Virus record (IMG/VR): IMGVR_UViG_3300025711_000247
Location: 1-38,726 of that record
Strand: one strand, 5' to 3'
DNA length: 38,726 nucleotides
Source: a virus
The position numbers and the translations under genes were made by a program. Positions 6,902 through 13,572 of this stretch are shown in pieces. Below the pieces are notes generated by a model, which saw nothing but the letters and a program-made list of their open reading frames with translations, searched no databases and was not told the origin of the DNA. Every line of letters starts with the position of its first letter. Within the stretch, counting starts at the first letter, position 1.

Positions 6902-7596
6902 ATAAACATCTCCTGTTCAACGCGACGCTCGGTAGGCGTCAGGCGTTGCTTGGTTTTGAGTGCGTCTTGGTAGATGGCCAGCTTCTCGGCGAGACGCTTC
7001 TCGAATTCGCCGGCAGCATTGATGATGAGTTCTTGCACTTGCGGCATGGGGTGCACACGGATCACCGCCATTGGCATGCCGCCGCAGTAGCTGATGAAGT
7101 CGATCCATTCGAGCTCAGCGACTAGCATGCCGGTCTGAATTTGAATCACGAAATCGGCAGGGATCGTCTGACCCATGTCAATGCCCATGTTCTCGATGAT
7201 GGTTTGCGCCTGGTACTTCTGGCAGCGGCTCTTGCATTCAATGGCGCCAACCTTGCCAACCAATCCATCGGGCGAATAACCGAGCGTGAAGCCCCACTTG
7301 TCGTTGGTGATGAAGCCCATGTCATCGACCGGTGCGTAGTGCTTGGCGTATTCGATGCGCGCTTCTATTTCATCCGCTTGGCCGCGCAGCATCGCGTCAC
7401 CGATGTAACTCGGCTCGACGTGTTTCGTGACGCGCTGGGCAAGCAGCTCGTACATGTGCGCACGTTCCTTGTCGTTCGCCGCCGGCTTGAACGTGGGCGT
7501 GATGATCAGCTTCATTTCTGATGCTGTGAGCAGCCCGCAACGAGCGGCAAGCCATTCATCTGAACCTTGAATCAGGTTTGGATAGCGCTTGATCAT
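6898..7596 (-). CDS. YqaJ-type phage exonuclease (PD-(D/E)xK)
   Basis: The 232-residue protein starts with the family pattern QGSDEWLAARCGLLTAS and has the nuclease core D110 (GYSPDGL) and E120-x-K122 (AIECKSR), followed by helix residues Q145-Q... in the TIPADFVIQIQTGMLV region typical of YqaJ/lambda Exo-like enzymes. It should resect double-stranded DNA 5'-3' for phage recombination. The start at 7596 gives a normal-length protein and overlaps the small gene before it as ATGA. Confidence 0.9.
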   Translation of the reverse strand: MIKRYPNLIQGSDEWLAARCGLLTASEMKLIITPTFKPAANDKERAHMYELLAQRVTKHVEPSYIGDAMLRGQADEIEARIEYAKHYAPVDDMGFITNDKWGFTLGYSPDGLVGKVGAIECKSRCQKYQAQTIIENMGIDMGQTIPADFVIQIQTGMLVAELEWIDFISYCGGMPMAVIRVHPMPQVQELIINAAGEFEKRLAEKLAIYQDALKTKQRLTPTERRVEQEMFI

Positions 7597-7721
7597 GCTT
7601 TCACCAGCACCAGCCGGCCGCGGCGATTGTTCGAGATGTAGAAACCGCGGTTGCACCAGTAGCGAACTACTTGAATCAACGGCGTGCGCATGTTGGGGAA
7701 CAGGATGATGTTGGTAGCCAT
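7593..7721 (-). CDS. Small basic protein (42 aa)
   Basis: An overlooked short gene: it starts MATNIILFPNMR and ends RRGRLVLVKA, net strongly basic. Support: GGCGGAA before the ATG, a 2-nt gap to the preceding gene, and an ATGA overlap with the exonuclease gene, exactly as for its neighbours. It fills an otherwise empty gap in the operon. Function unknown. Confidence 0.6.
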   Translation of the reverse strand: MATNIILFPNMRTPLIQVVRYWCNRGFYISNNRRGRLVLVKA

Positions 7722-7723
7722 GA

Positions 7724-7945
7724 TCATTCCGCCTGCTTCTTCAACAGCATTGGCAGCTCGCGATCGTCACTAGCATCGAACTTCGATTGCTTGGCGCGTA
7801 ACGCAGCGAGGTCTTTCGGCGTCGGCGTTTGAATACGTGGCTCGAGCGCTTTGCTTTCACGCTCGTACTGCTTGTAACCGCGATAGAGCATCAGCCAGGC
7901 GCCAGCGAGTAATAGAGCAAGAGCGAGGAAGGCGAAGGCGATCAT
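7724..7945 (-). CDS. Single-pass membrane protein (73 aa)
   Basis: An N-terminal hydrophobic segment (residues 2-21, FAFLALALLLAGAWLML) precedes a charged cytoplasmic-type tail. No family recognised. Joined by ATGA to the gene before it. Confidence 0.65.
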   Translation of the reverse strand: MIAFAFLALALLLAGAWLMLYRGYKQYERESKALEPRIQTPTPKDLAALRAKQSKFDASDDRELPMLLKKQAE

Positions 7946-8130
7946 TGCGCAACCTCCTTAACTTCAACCGTTGTCACTGGCAGTGCATCGAGTTCTGCAA
8001 GCGCTTGTTCATATCGATCAGCGCAATCATCAAGACCTTTGTCGCGTGCCAGACCGATGGCCATCATCAATGCAGCACTGATTCGACCAGCCAGCGCGCC
8101 TTCAATTAAGAAACCGGCTTTCATGCTCAT
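7942..8130 (-). CDS. Hypothetical protein (62 aa)
   Basis: A small helical protein (MSMKAGFLIEGALAGRISAA...) ending in a glutamate/valine-rich tail. The start at 8130 is chosen for its ATGA overlap with the preceding stop. Function unknown. Confidence 0.65.
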   Translation of the reverse strand: MSMKAGFLIEGALAGRISAALMMAIGLARDKGLDDCADRYEQALAELDALPVTTVEVKEVAQ

Positions 8131-8540
8131 CGTGCGATCTCCCCGAACTCTGGCTGACACACTTCATCCGCCATCAATGCCTGCCACGTGCGGCGATCGC
8201 GCTGGCAACGCTCGTCCCATTCCGGATTGCGCGGTTGCAGATCACGCAGGGCCAGCTGACGTTCGTATTGAATGACCGTCATCACGCGCAGCTCTTCTGG
8301 ATCGAGCAGAGGCTCGCCAGTCGCTTCGGCTAACGAATGGAAGTAGGTGGCCAGCACATCGAGGTTGCGGCCGGTGACTAGCCAGCGATCAAGGCTGCTC
8401 AAGTCGCTGTTGTCGTAAACAGGAGATTCGATCGCGCGCGCTTTGATCTGCAGCGTCTCGCGCTGTGACTCGCGGCGATCACGCTCGGCTTTGAGCTTGA
8501 TGGCGAGGCGGTCGATTTCGTTATGTGACTGATTACGCAT
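8127..8540 (-). CDS. First gene of the leftward early operon, hypothetical (137 aa)
   Basis: No family recognised; the protein is charged and mostly helical. The ATG at 8540 has GGGAGA 6 nt upstream, and promoter PL with two operator copies lies 30-65 bp upstream, so this is the first gene transcribed leftward. A longer frame to 8588 would run through the operator and is rejected. Confidence 0.75.
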   Translation of the reverse strand: MRNQSHNEIDRLAIKLKAERDRRESQRETLQIKARAIESPVYDNSDLSSLDRWLVTGRNLDVLATYFHSLAEATGEPLLDPEELRVMTVIQYERQLALRDLQPRNPEWDERCQRDRRTWQALMADEVCQPEFGEIAR

Positions 8541-8569
8541 CTTGTCTCCCGACCAGCGCAGTGCTGGGA

Positions 8570-8620
8570 TGGGGAAACTATTCCCCAATCAAGATGCGGT
8601 GTCAAGGAAAATTTTCCCCA
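8570..8620 (-). promoter_or_regulatory. Early leftward promoter PL with two operators (OL1, OL2)
   Basis: On the minus strand a perfect -35 TTGACA (8605-8600) is followed after exactly 17 nt by AATAGT (8582-8577) as -10. OL1 (8570-8587) reads TGGGGAA-ACTA-TTCCCCA, a perfect 7-bp dyad over the -10. OL2 (8603-8620) has an intact TTCCCCA arm and a 4/7 left arm over the -35. The same 18-bp pattern occurs at the repressor/Cro-like intergenic region, so the repressor encoded at 9107-9457 is the likely ligand. Confidence 0.85.
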
Positions 8621-8630
8621 ACAAGAAAAA

Positions 8631-9092
8631 TTATAGCGCCTTGTGCTCTGCTGGGATCGTGACGGCCCGCTCTGAATGATCGGGTTCAGTTGGTCTTTGG
8701 CGCAGTTTTACGATGATTTCCAACGCGCTGCCGTCACCGAGTTGAGCGCAATCGTCTAAGCTTCTTCTGACGTAAGGCCCAGGATCCAGTCGGCGTAATA
8801 TTTTTCGATAACGCGCCGTCAGCTCTTTTTCAAGAGCCAAGAATGGAGTGATGCAGGCAGATCGCGCCGCTCGCGTTAAATCGCTGGCCGTAACCTCCGC
8901 ATAGGCGTTTATAGCAGCGTATCTCTCGACGCAATCAACGTATGCCATGCAAGCGTCAGTGGTTGGATCTGTAGACGCGCGCGTGGCTTGGGCCTTTATT
9001 GGCGGAGGCTCAGTCCACGGTTCTACTGGCTTAGGCACATGGCAGCCACAAACAGCGCCTGCCACTATCGAACAAACAAATATTTTACGCAT
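8631..9092 (-). CDS. Putative outer-membrane lipoprotein, lysogenic (moron-type) gene
   Basis: The 153-residue protein begins MRKIFVCSIVAGAVCGC: a basic N terminus, hydrophobic stretch and lipobox V-C-G|C17, with H at +2 (not D), suggesting outer-membrane sorting. The mature part starts proline-rich (PKPVEPWTEPPP) and has four further cysteines, possibly two disulfides. No family recognised. It lies 14 nt after the repressor stop on the same strand and ends just before PL, so it is probably co-transcribed with the repressor in the lysogen. Superinfection exclusion or another conversion trait is an inference. Confidence 0.7.
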   Translation of the reverse strand: MRKIFVCSIVAGAVCGCHVPKPVEPWTEPPPIKAQATRASTDPTTDACMAYVDCVERYAAINAYAEVTASDLTRAARSACITPFLALEKELTARYRKILRRLDPGPYVRRSLDDCAQLGDGSALEIIVKLRQRPTEPDHSERAVTIPAEHKAL

Positions 9093-9106
9093 CCATGCCC
9101 GCCTGA

Positions 9107-9457
9107 CTATTTGCTTTTGTACTTCGCTGCCATCTCTGCAACGCCCAAAATCTTCTGGCGATCCTCGTCAGTGGCGTCATAAAAGTCGTCAATCAATTTT
9201 TCAATGACGTTCGCCTGAACGAGAGAGTTCTGAAGATCATGGCGCAGTAGTTGCCACGACTCCAAGCCAAATACCGCCGCTACGGCGTCAACGTTGGTAA
9301 GCGTTGGCTCAAATCTGCCATTCAGCATGTTGTTCAGGGTCTTTCGATCAATGCCGGCTTTTTCTGCAACACGCGGCGCCGTTGTCTGATTTGACTCAAT
9401 CAATACCTTGATGTTGTCAGCGACCAGTTTGGCGGGCTTTTTCCTAGGATTTTTCAT
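9107..9457 (-). CDS. XRE-type phage repressor (CI-like), no peptidase domain
   Basis: The 116-residue protein has an N-terminal XRE helix-turn-helix (about residues 10-70; APRVAEKAGIDRKTLNNMLNGRFEPTLTNVDAVAAVFG) and a short helical C terminus (IEKLIDDFYDATDEDRQKILGVAEMAAKY) that could mediate dimerisation. No S24 self-cleavage domain is present. The ATG at 9457 lies inside operator OR3, which allows autoregulation; a longer frame up to 9595 would run through PR and the Cro-like gene and is rejected. Divergent from the Cro-like gene, as expected of the immunity repressor. Confidence 0.88.
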   Translation of the reverse strand: MKNPRKKPAKLVADNIKVLIESNQTTAPRVAEKAGIDRKTLNNMLNGRFEPTLTNVDAVAAVFGLESWQLLRHDLQNSLVQANVIEKLIDDFYDATDEDRQKILGVAEMAAKYKSK

Positions 9458-9524
9458 GGGGAAATGCTTCCACACGCCCCGGGGAAAGTGCTCCTTGACA
9501 AATGGGGAAACATTTCCCCACAAT
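9457..9524 (+). promoter_or_regulatory. Early rightward promoter PR and three operators (OR3, OR2, OR1)
   Basis: PR has a perfect -35 TTGACA (9495-9500) and CACAAT (9519-9524) as -10, 18 nt apart. OR1 (9503-9520, TGGGGAA-ACAT-TTCCCCA) is a perfect dyad between the two boxes. OR2 (9480-9497) has GGGGAA and a poor right arm. OR3 (9457-9474) has arms TGGGGAA and TTCCACA (6 of 7) and covers the repressor start codon. Dyad centres at 9465.5, 9488.5 and 9511.5 are exactly 23 bp apart. No good -10/-35 pair for the repressor's own promoter is evident. Confidence 0.85.
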
Positions 9525-9530
9525 CGACCT

Positions 9531-9743
9531 ATGTCACTACTCGAACAAACGCAATCGCTACTCACAGCTTCGCTGGCCTCTGGGTTAAGTCTCAAGGACG
9601 TCGCCGACGAATCAAGTGGCGAAGTCGTCTATGAGTGGCTGAAGAAATTTTCGGCCGGAAAGATTGAAGACCCTGGTGTGACACGTGTGGAGGCACTTCA
9701 CCGGTGTCTCAGTCGCATACAGCAGCGCACGCTGGACGCTTAA
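9531..9743 (+). CDS. Cro-like repressor
   Basis: The 70-residue protein has a small XRE-like helix-turn-helix (GLSLKDVADESSGEVVYEWLKKFSAGKIEDPGVTRVEALHRCLS, about residues 18-60). It is the first rightward gene, directly behind PR, so it should compete with the repressor for the shared operators. There is no Shine-Dalgarno before the ATG, and the predicted transcription start (6-8 nt after the -10 at 9519-9524) falls on or next to the ATG, so the message may be leaderless. Confidence 0.75.
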   Translation: MSLLEQTQSLLTASLASGLSLKDVADESSGEVVYEWLKKFSAGKIEDPGVTRVEALHRCLSRIQQRTLDA

Positions 9744-9746
9744 ACC

Positions 9747-10007
9747 ATGTCGCTGCCACTCAAAGACTGCCGCACCGGTATACCCGAATGGGTCGACATC
9801 TGGCTCGACATCGAAGCCGCATCGACTGGCAAAGACAAGTCCGCGATTACTCGCGAAATCATTACTGCGTGGGGTAAGGCGAAATTGCATGCCCACAAGG
9901 TAGCAACGAAGCGTTTGCAGGCAAACGGAATGCAGCCGGAACTGTTCGCCGATGACATGGAAGACGCCGGCACATCGCGGAATCAGACGGGGAAGGGCGG
10001 ACGATGA
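9747..10007 (+). CDS. Probable ribbon-helix-helix-like regulator (86 aa)
   Basis: The segment IPEWVDIWLDIEAASTGKDKSAITREIITAWGKAKLHAHK (about residues 12-51) reads like a beta strand followed by two helices, as in Arc/MetJ-type DNA-binding proteins; the C-terminal tail is hydrophilic. It follows the Cro-like gene by 3 nt, the place where lambdoid phages carry a cII-type regulator. A CII-like role is an inference. Confidence 0.5.
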   Translation: MSLPLKDCRTGIPEWVDIWLDIEAASTGKDKSAITREIITAWGKAKLHAHKVATKRLQANGMQPELFADDMEDAGTSRNQTGKGGR

Positions 10008-10356
10008 CGTTTTTTTTACCCGCTCAACATTGCATAAGCCCACACCACCGCAGAATGATTTTGCGCGATGAGGCGTTCCCTGAAAGTCTCACAACCTCAA
10101 CGATCGCTGTACAAATTTTACCTACACCCCGGTGCACCCGAGCGTCACGGGCCGCTTCAATGCGGATGCTGACGACACGTTTTATTCATGAGTCACGTGT
10201 TCATAAAGCAACCTTGAATGCTGGTGGTGGACTGGCCTCACGCGCCGCTACTCACCCACGCGACCAGCACCCTTCAATCGATCAAGCCCTCCCGTCCGTG
10301 ACCGTCATTGCGCTGCGGTCGCTGGCCCTGTTCAAGCCAGCCGGGAGGGTTTTTCT
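10008..10356 (+). promoter_or_regulatory. Untranslated leader with a three-way-junction RNA and terminator-like end before the replication gene
   Basis: No convincing gene lies here. The last 70 nt form a compact structure: outer stem CCCTCCCG (10287-10294) with CGGGAGGG (10342-10349), extendable by A-U/G-U pairs; inner stem GACCG (10300-10304)/CGGTC (10316-10320); second inner stem GCTGGC (10321-10326)/GCCAGC (10336-10341), with no unpaired base between the last stems. Five T residues follow (10350-10354). The 3' outer arm contains the Shine-Dalgarno GGGAGGG of the gene at 10357, so folding should end transcription or hide the site. A further imperfect inverted repeat (TTGAATGCTGGT near 10215 with ACCAGCA...TTCAA at 10263-10277) lies upstream. 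Confidence 0.6.
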
Positions 10357-11118
10357 ATGAATTGGTACAAGCGACACATCGGCGACTACATAAAAGATTG
10401 CGCGCACCTCTCATTAATTGAGCACGGTGTGTACTCGCGCTTGCTCGATGTTTATTACACCCGTGAGTCCGGCATTCCTGATGACCAGGCAGCGCGACTT
10501 GTTGGTGCTCGCAGCAAGGAAGAACGAGCTGCACTCAAGGCGGTGTTAAGTGAGTTTTTCCAGCTAAAAGAAGGCATTTGGACGCAAGCTCGTTGTGAGG
10601 AAGAGATCAGTGCAGCGAGTGAAGTAGCAACTACGAATCGTGAAATTGCACTCCAACGTGAAGCTAAAAAGCGTGCTGAAAAGGAAGCACGAGAGAAGCA
10701 CGAACCGACCACGAATCGTGCTCAAAGCGTGCAACGGTCTGATCACGAACCGACCACCTCCCAGACTCCAGACTCCATAAGCCATAAGCCAGACACCAGT
10801 AAGAACCAAGAGCAACTCGCTATCGCTCGTGCTTGGCCGGGGTTGGAAATAGATCAGTTCGATCGATGGATCGAATACCGCAAGCAACGCAAGCCAGCCA
10901 TCAAGCCTGCGAGCTATCTGGCACTTGCCAAAGAACTCACCAGTTTTGCCGAACAGCAGGCAACCGTCGTGCAGCACAGCATCGCGAATGGTTACCAAGG
11001 CTTGTTCCCGCCAAAGACCAACGGCGCATCAGTCACGACCCTGAAACCACGAACAACTCGATTCGAGCAAGCCATGCAGGCGCTTGGAGATACCGGCGAT
11101 GAAAGCATCAAGTTTTAA
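10357..11118 (+). CDS. DUF1376 replication initiation-type protein (lambda O-like role)
   Basis: The N terminus MNWYKRHIGDYIKDCAHLSLIEHGVYSRLLDVYY is the DUF1376/YdaU signature, seen in proteins at the replication-initiator position of many lambdoid and other temperate phages. A basic, charged linker (about 95-140) precedes a C-terminal helical part (WPGLEIDQFDRWIEYRKQRKP) like that in initiator proteins. The following gene looks like a loader, supporting an O/P-type pair. The ATG has GGGAGGG 7 nt upstream inside a potential RNA stem. Confidence 0.82.
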   Translation: MNWYKRHIGDYIKDCAHLSLIEHGVYSRLLDVYYTRESGIPDDQAARLVGARSKEERAALKAVLSEFFQLKEGIWTQARCEEEISAASEVATTNREIALQREAKKRAEKEAREKHEPTTNRAQSVQRSDHEPTTSQTPDSISHKPDTSKNQEQLAIARAWPGLEIDQFDRWIEYRKQRKPAIKPASYLALAKELTSFAEQQATVVQHSIANGYQGLFPPKTNGASVTTLKPRTTRFEQAMQALGDTGDESIKF

Positions 11119-11644
11119 ACCATCCGCACGTGCTATGCGTGTATGGAAACGCCTGACTGAGTCGTATGGCGAACGATTCACGCAGCAATATGGCCCTATG
11201 CCAAACGAGTCATGGTGCGAAGTCATCGACCATGCGAGTGACAACGCAATTTCGCTGGCACTAGCTTCGTTCAAGGCGAGCCATCTCCAGCATCCACCGA
11301 CGTTGCCCGAGTTTGAATCAGCGGTCACCAAAGCGCGTGGTCCATCGACAAGCGCTGATCAACCCGACGTGCGCGAGGAATTGATCAAGTACATCAAGCG
11401 ATCGATGAACCTCAAAGGCCGGCAACTGATGGGGCCATGGTCTTGGATAGTTCGCTGGCATCCAGGCAAAAACCAGCGCGGTGAGCACGTCGAGAAATGG
11501 GCGCCTGAGTACCTTGGCGTAATCATTCCGGCAGAAAGCGAACATGACGGACTACGCGTGATGGTTGCCGACATGGTTGCTGCTGATGCGTTTCGGAACA
11601 AACCTGCGCTGCGAGTAGTGCAACCGGGAGCATCACACCCATGA
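11099..11644 (+). CDS. Replication protein, P-like helicase-loader candidate
   Basis: The 181-residue protein (MKASSFKPSARAMRVWKRLTESYGERFTQQYGPMPNESWCEVID...) resembles the small replication proteins encoded after DUF1376 or O-like genes; the pattern of a helical N-terminal domain and PTLPEFE segment recalls replication protein P of lambdoid phages. No Walker motif is seen, so it is not a DnaC-type ATPase. The ATG at 11099 has GGAG 9 nt upstream and overlaps the previous gene by 20 nt; a TTG at 11084 is less likely. Confidence 0.6.
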   Translation: MKASSFKPSARAMRVWKRLTESYGERFTQQYGPMPNESWCEVIDHASDNAISLALASFKASHLQHPPTLPEFESAVTKARGPSTSADQPDVREELIKYIKRSMNLKGRQLMGPWSWIVRWHPGKNQRGEHVEKWAPEYLGVIIPAESEHDGLRVMVADMVAADAFRNKPALRVVQPGASHP

Positions 11645-11943
11645 CCCTCGCGCGCGCGTTTGGCCCAAGCGACAAGGGGCGAGCAATGCCGCTCACGACC
11701 ACTGGAAACGCTGCTGCTGAGAAGCGAGCACGCAAAGTGCTGGATCAATGCGATGAGGTGTTTCGCCGCTACGAATTCGGCATGCAGCGCTATTGCGAAT
11801 TCAACGCTGGGCGAAAGCAGCGGTTCGTTCCACGTGACACGGACACGATCGACTACGACCAACCAATCACCGAAGGCATCGAGGTTCGCGAACACGCAAC
11901 GCTCGGTGAGTTTTTACGTTCACAGGCTAACGGGGAGAAATAA
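11641..11943 (+). CDS. Hypothetical protein (100 aa)
   Basis: No domain recognised; a basic N-terminal half and an acidic, aspartate-rich middle (VPRDTDTIDYDQPITEG). The ATG overlaps the preceding stop by 4 nt, so it belongs to the replication operon. Confidence 0.65.
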   Translation: MTLARAFGPSDKGRAMPLTTTGNAAAEKRARKVLDQCDEVFRRYEFGMQRYCEFNAGRKQRFVPRDTDTIDYDQPITEGIEVREHATLGEFLRSQANGEK

Positions 11944-11945
11944 TC

Positions 11946-12428
11946 ATGATCATCGAATCGATCGCAGAAATTGGGAAAGCGCTGAACATCCGCGCTGAGA
12001 AGGCCAAAGACGAAACGCCGATCGTCGTTGCTCACATGGGCTTCAAAGGCTTGCTTATCGCCCGCGAAGTGATTGATGCACTGTTGGGGCAAAAGATCGG
12101 CTGGGCACAAAGCACGCTGTACGACGAGCTGGGCGCACCGGTTGCACGCATGAGCCTTGATCTGCACAAGCTCGAAGTGTTCGTCACCGGCGCCATCAAG
12201 GGCAATGACGAGACGCAGGAAAAACTCGTGCTTACCGATGCATCGCTGACCGACATCGTCATCACCCTTAGCAGCGTCACGCCAAATCTTGCACTGCTGC
12301 AAGGCTCGTTGTCTTGGCAGGCAGCAGGGGATGAAGTGGCAGACGCTGAGCCGCTGTTGGGAAAAACCTGCGTCATGAACGTCAGCCTCAGCGCGAACAA
12401 GCAGGGCGATCTGCTGAAGGCGGCCTAA
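11946..12428 (+). CDS. Hypothetical phage protein (160 aa)
   Basis: A beta-rich protein without a recognised domain; it has a single repeat-free sequence and few cysteines. GGGGAG stands before the ATG. The gene fits between replication and nuclease genes and has the same strand and spacing. Function unknown. Confidence 0.65.
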   Translation: MIIESIAEIGKALNIRAEKAKDETPIVVAHMGFKGLLIAREVIDALLGQKIGWAQSTLYDELGAPVARMSLDLHKLEVFVTGAIKGNDETQEKLVLTDASLTDIVITLSSVTPNLALLQGSLSWQAAGDEVADAEPLLGKTCVMNVSLSANKQGDLLKAA

Positions 12429-12430
12429 CC

Positions 12431-12730
12431 GTGAGCATGCCCAAGTACGCAGGCCGCCGTGACAACAACGACCCAGCGCTCAAGCAGTTCGCTGAGCGCT
12501 TGGGTTGGTGGCTCATCAAGACCGATGAGCCGACCGACTACATCGGCTTTCGTCGCGGTGTGTGCCACCTGATCGAAATCAAGAATCCCGACTGCAAAGG
12601 CCACGCAGACGAGTACACGCAGAAGCAGCGCATCTTCCACACCGATGCGTTCAACCGCGGCGTGCGGATCCTTGTGTGGCGCACGCAGCAAGATGTTTTA
12701 GACGACAGCAACGCAAGGGCATCAGCGTGA
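12431..12730 (+). CDS. VRR-NUC-like nuclease (99 aa), possible Holliday-junction or flap nuclease
   Basis: The core D-Y-I-G-F-R-R-G-V-C-H-L-I-E-I-K (about residues 36-51) followed by a lysine/glutamine helix (YTQKQRIFHTDAFNRGVRILVWRT) fits the minimal VRR-NUC type PD-(D/E)xK fold: D, then E-x-K, then a conserved Q. In phages such small nucleases often stand where RusA-like resolvases are found. Start at GTG 12431; an ATG two codons later is possible. Confidence 0.65.
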   Translation: MSMPKYAGRRDNNDPALKQFAERLGWWLIKTDEPTDYIGFRRGVCHLIEIKNPDCKGHADEYTQKQRIFHTDAFNRGVRILVWRTQQDVLDDSNARASA

Positions 12731-13008
12731 CCAACAAAACAGATCCATGTGAACAACTCGCTGCAACACTCGGCCGCGTGATCAGCAATAGCCGCGTCGA
12801 GAACGTTGCGGCGATGTCGTACCTGCAAGCATCACTCGCTCAGTGCGCCGTGCAAGCGTTAATTGATCTGCTGCGGAATCAAAACGTCATCAGCCAAGAA
12901 CAAATTCAGCGCGCACTCGACCATGCGTACAAAGAACGATTCGAGCAGCTCGCCGGCAGTCAGGGTGTTATCGCTGGCGCCGCACCATCGGCCATCAGGG
13001 GCAATTGA
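12727..13008 (+). CDS. Hypothetical protein (93 aa)
   Basis: The GTG start overlaps the stop of the nuclease gene as GTGA. The protein is helical and amphipathic (LAATLGRVISNSRVENVAAM...ALIDLLRNQNVISQEQIQRALDHAYKERFEQL) and ends in a small alanine-rich tail. No family recognised. Confidence 0.6.
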   Translation: MTNKTDPCEQLAATLGRVISNSRVENVAAMSYLQASLAQCAVQALIDLLRNQNVISQEQIQRALDHAYKERFEQLAGSQGVIAGAAPSAIRGN

Positions 13009-13015
13009 GGTTCAC

Positions 13016-13270
13016 ATGCAGCAAGTAGATTTAATTCGTCAGCGCGTCACACGCGGCATGTACAGCGAGCTCACACGGCTGCGGCAATACATCAGCATGA
13101 CCGACGGCAACCAAGAAGCCGTCGACAGGCTCATCGGCGAATCAGGTAACGCCATCCACGCTGAAGTGGTGGCGCTCATCATGGCGAGGCTAGGCAATGA
13201 AGTCGAAACACCCGTGGCGGACTCGAACTCTAGTGTTCGGCGCGCTATCTCCAGAGTACGTGGCAAATAG
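13016..13270 (+). CDS. Hypothetical protein (84 aa)
   Basis: A helical protein starting MQQVDLIRQRVTRGMYSELTRLRQYIS with a basic C terminus (SSVRRAISRVRGK). TTGAGG stands 5 nt before the ATG. It is the last gene before the packaging genes. Function unknown. Confidence 0.6.
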   Translation: MQQVDLIRQRVTRGMYSELTRLRQYISMTDGNQEAVDRLIGESGNAIHAEVVALIMARLGNEVETPVADSNSSVRRAISRVRGK

Positions 13271-13281
13271 GTCCTTTAAAA

Positions 13282-13572
13282 ATGGCCAAAAAAGGAACAT
13301 TCACGAAGGGCGACCCAAGAGCGGGGAGGCCAAAGGGGACGCCGAACAAGGCGACCCAAGAGTTTCGGCTGACTGTCCAGAAGCTACTCGATGAGAACAC
13401 GGAGAACGTATCGAGGTGGCTGGCGGTAGTTGCTAAGACGAATCCAGCTCGCGCGTTAGATTTGCTCGCTCACCTGGCTGAGTTCGCTGCGCCCAAGCTG
13501 TCACGTACTGAGCTGACGGGCGATCAAGGCAAGCCAATCGAAGTGCAGATTGTGCGGTATAGCGAGAAGTGA
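13282..13572 (+). CDS. Terminase small-subunit candidate (96 aa)
   Basis: The N terminus FTKGDPRAGRPKGTPNKATQEFRLTVQKLL matches a phage family with a basic GRPKG(T/S)PNK motif found immediately before large terminase genes; the middle PARALDLLAHLAEFAAPKL is also typical. The basic part could bind DNA at the packaging start site. It overlaps the large terminase by GTGA. The small-subunit role is inferred from position and pattern. Confidence 0.7.
   Translation: MAKKGTFTKGDPRAGRPKGTPNKATQEFRLTVQKLLDENTENVSRWLAVVAKTNPARALDLLAHLAEFAAPKLSRTELTGDQGKPIEVQIVRYSEK

Noticed and set aside
10004-10360. A 118-codon frame upstream of the DUF1376 gene
   Set aside because: Odd composition rich in R, H, S and T, no family pattern, and its end is made of the structured RNA and T run; the region reads as an untranslated leader.
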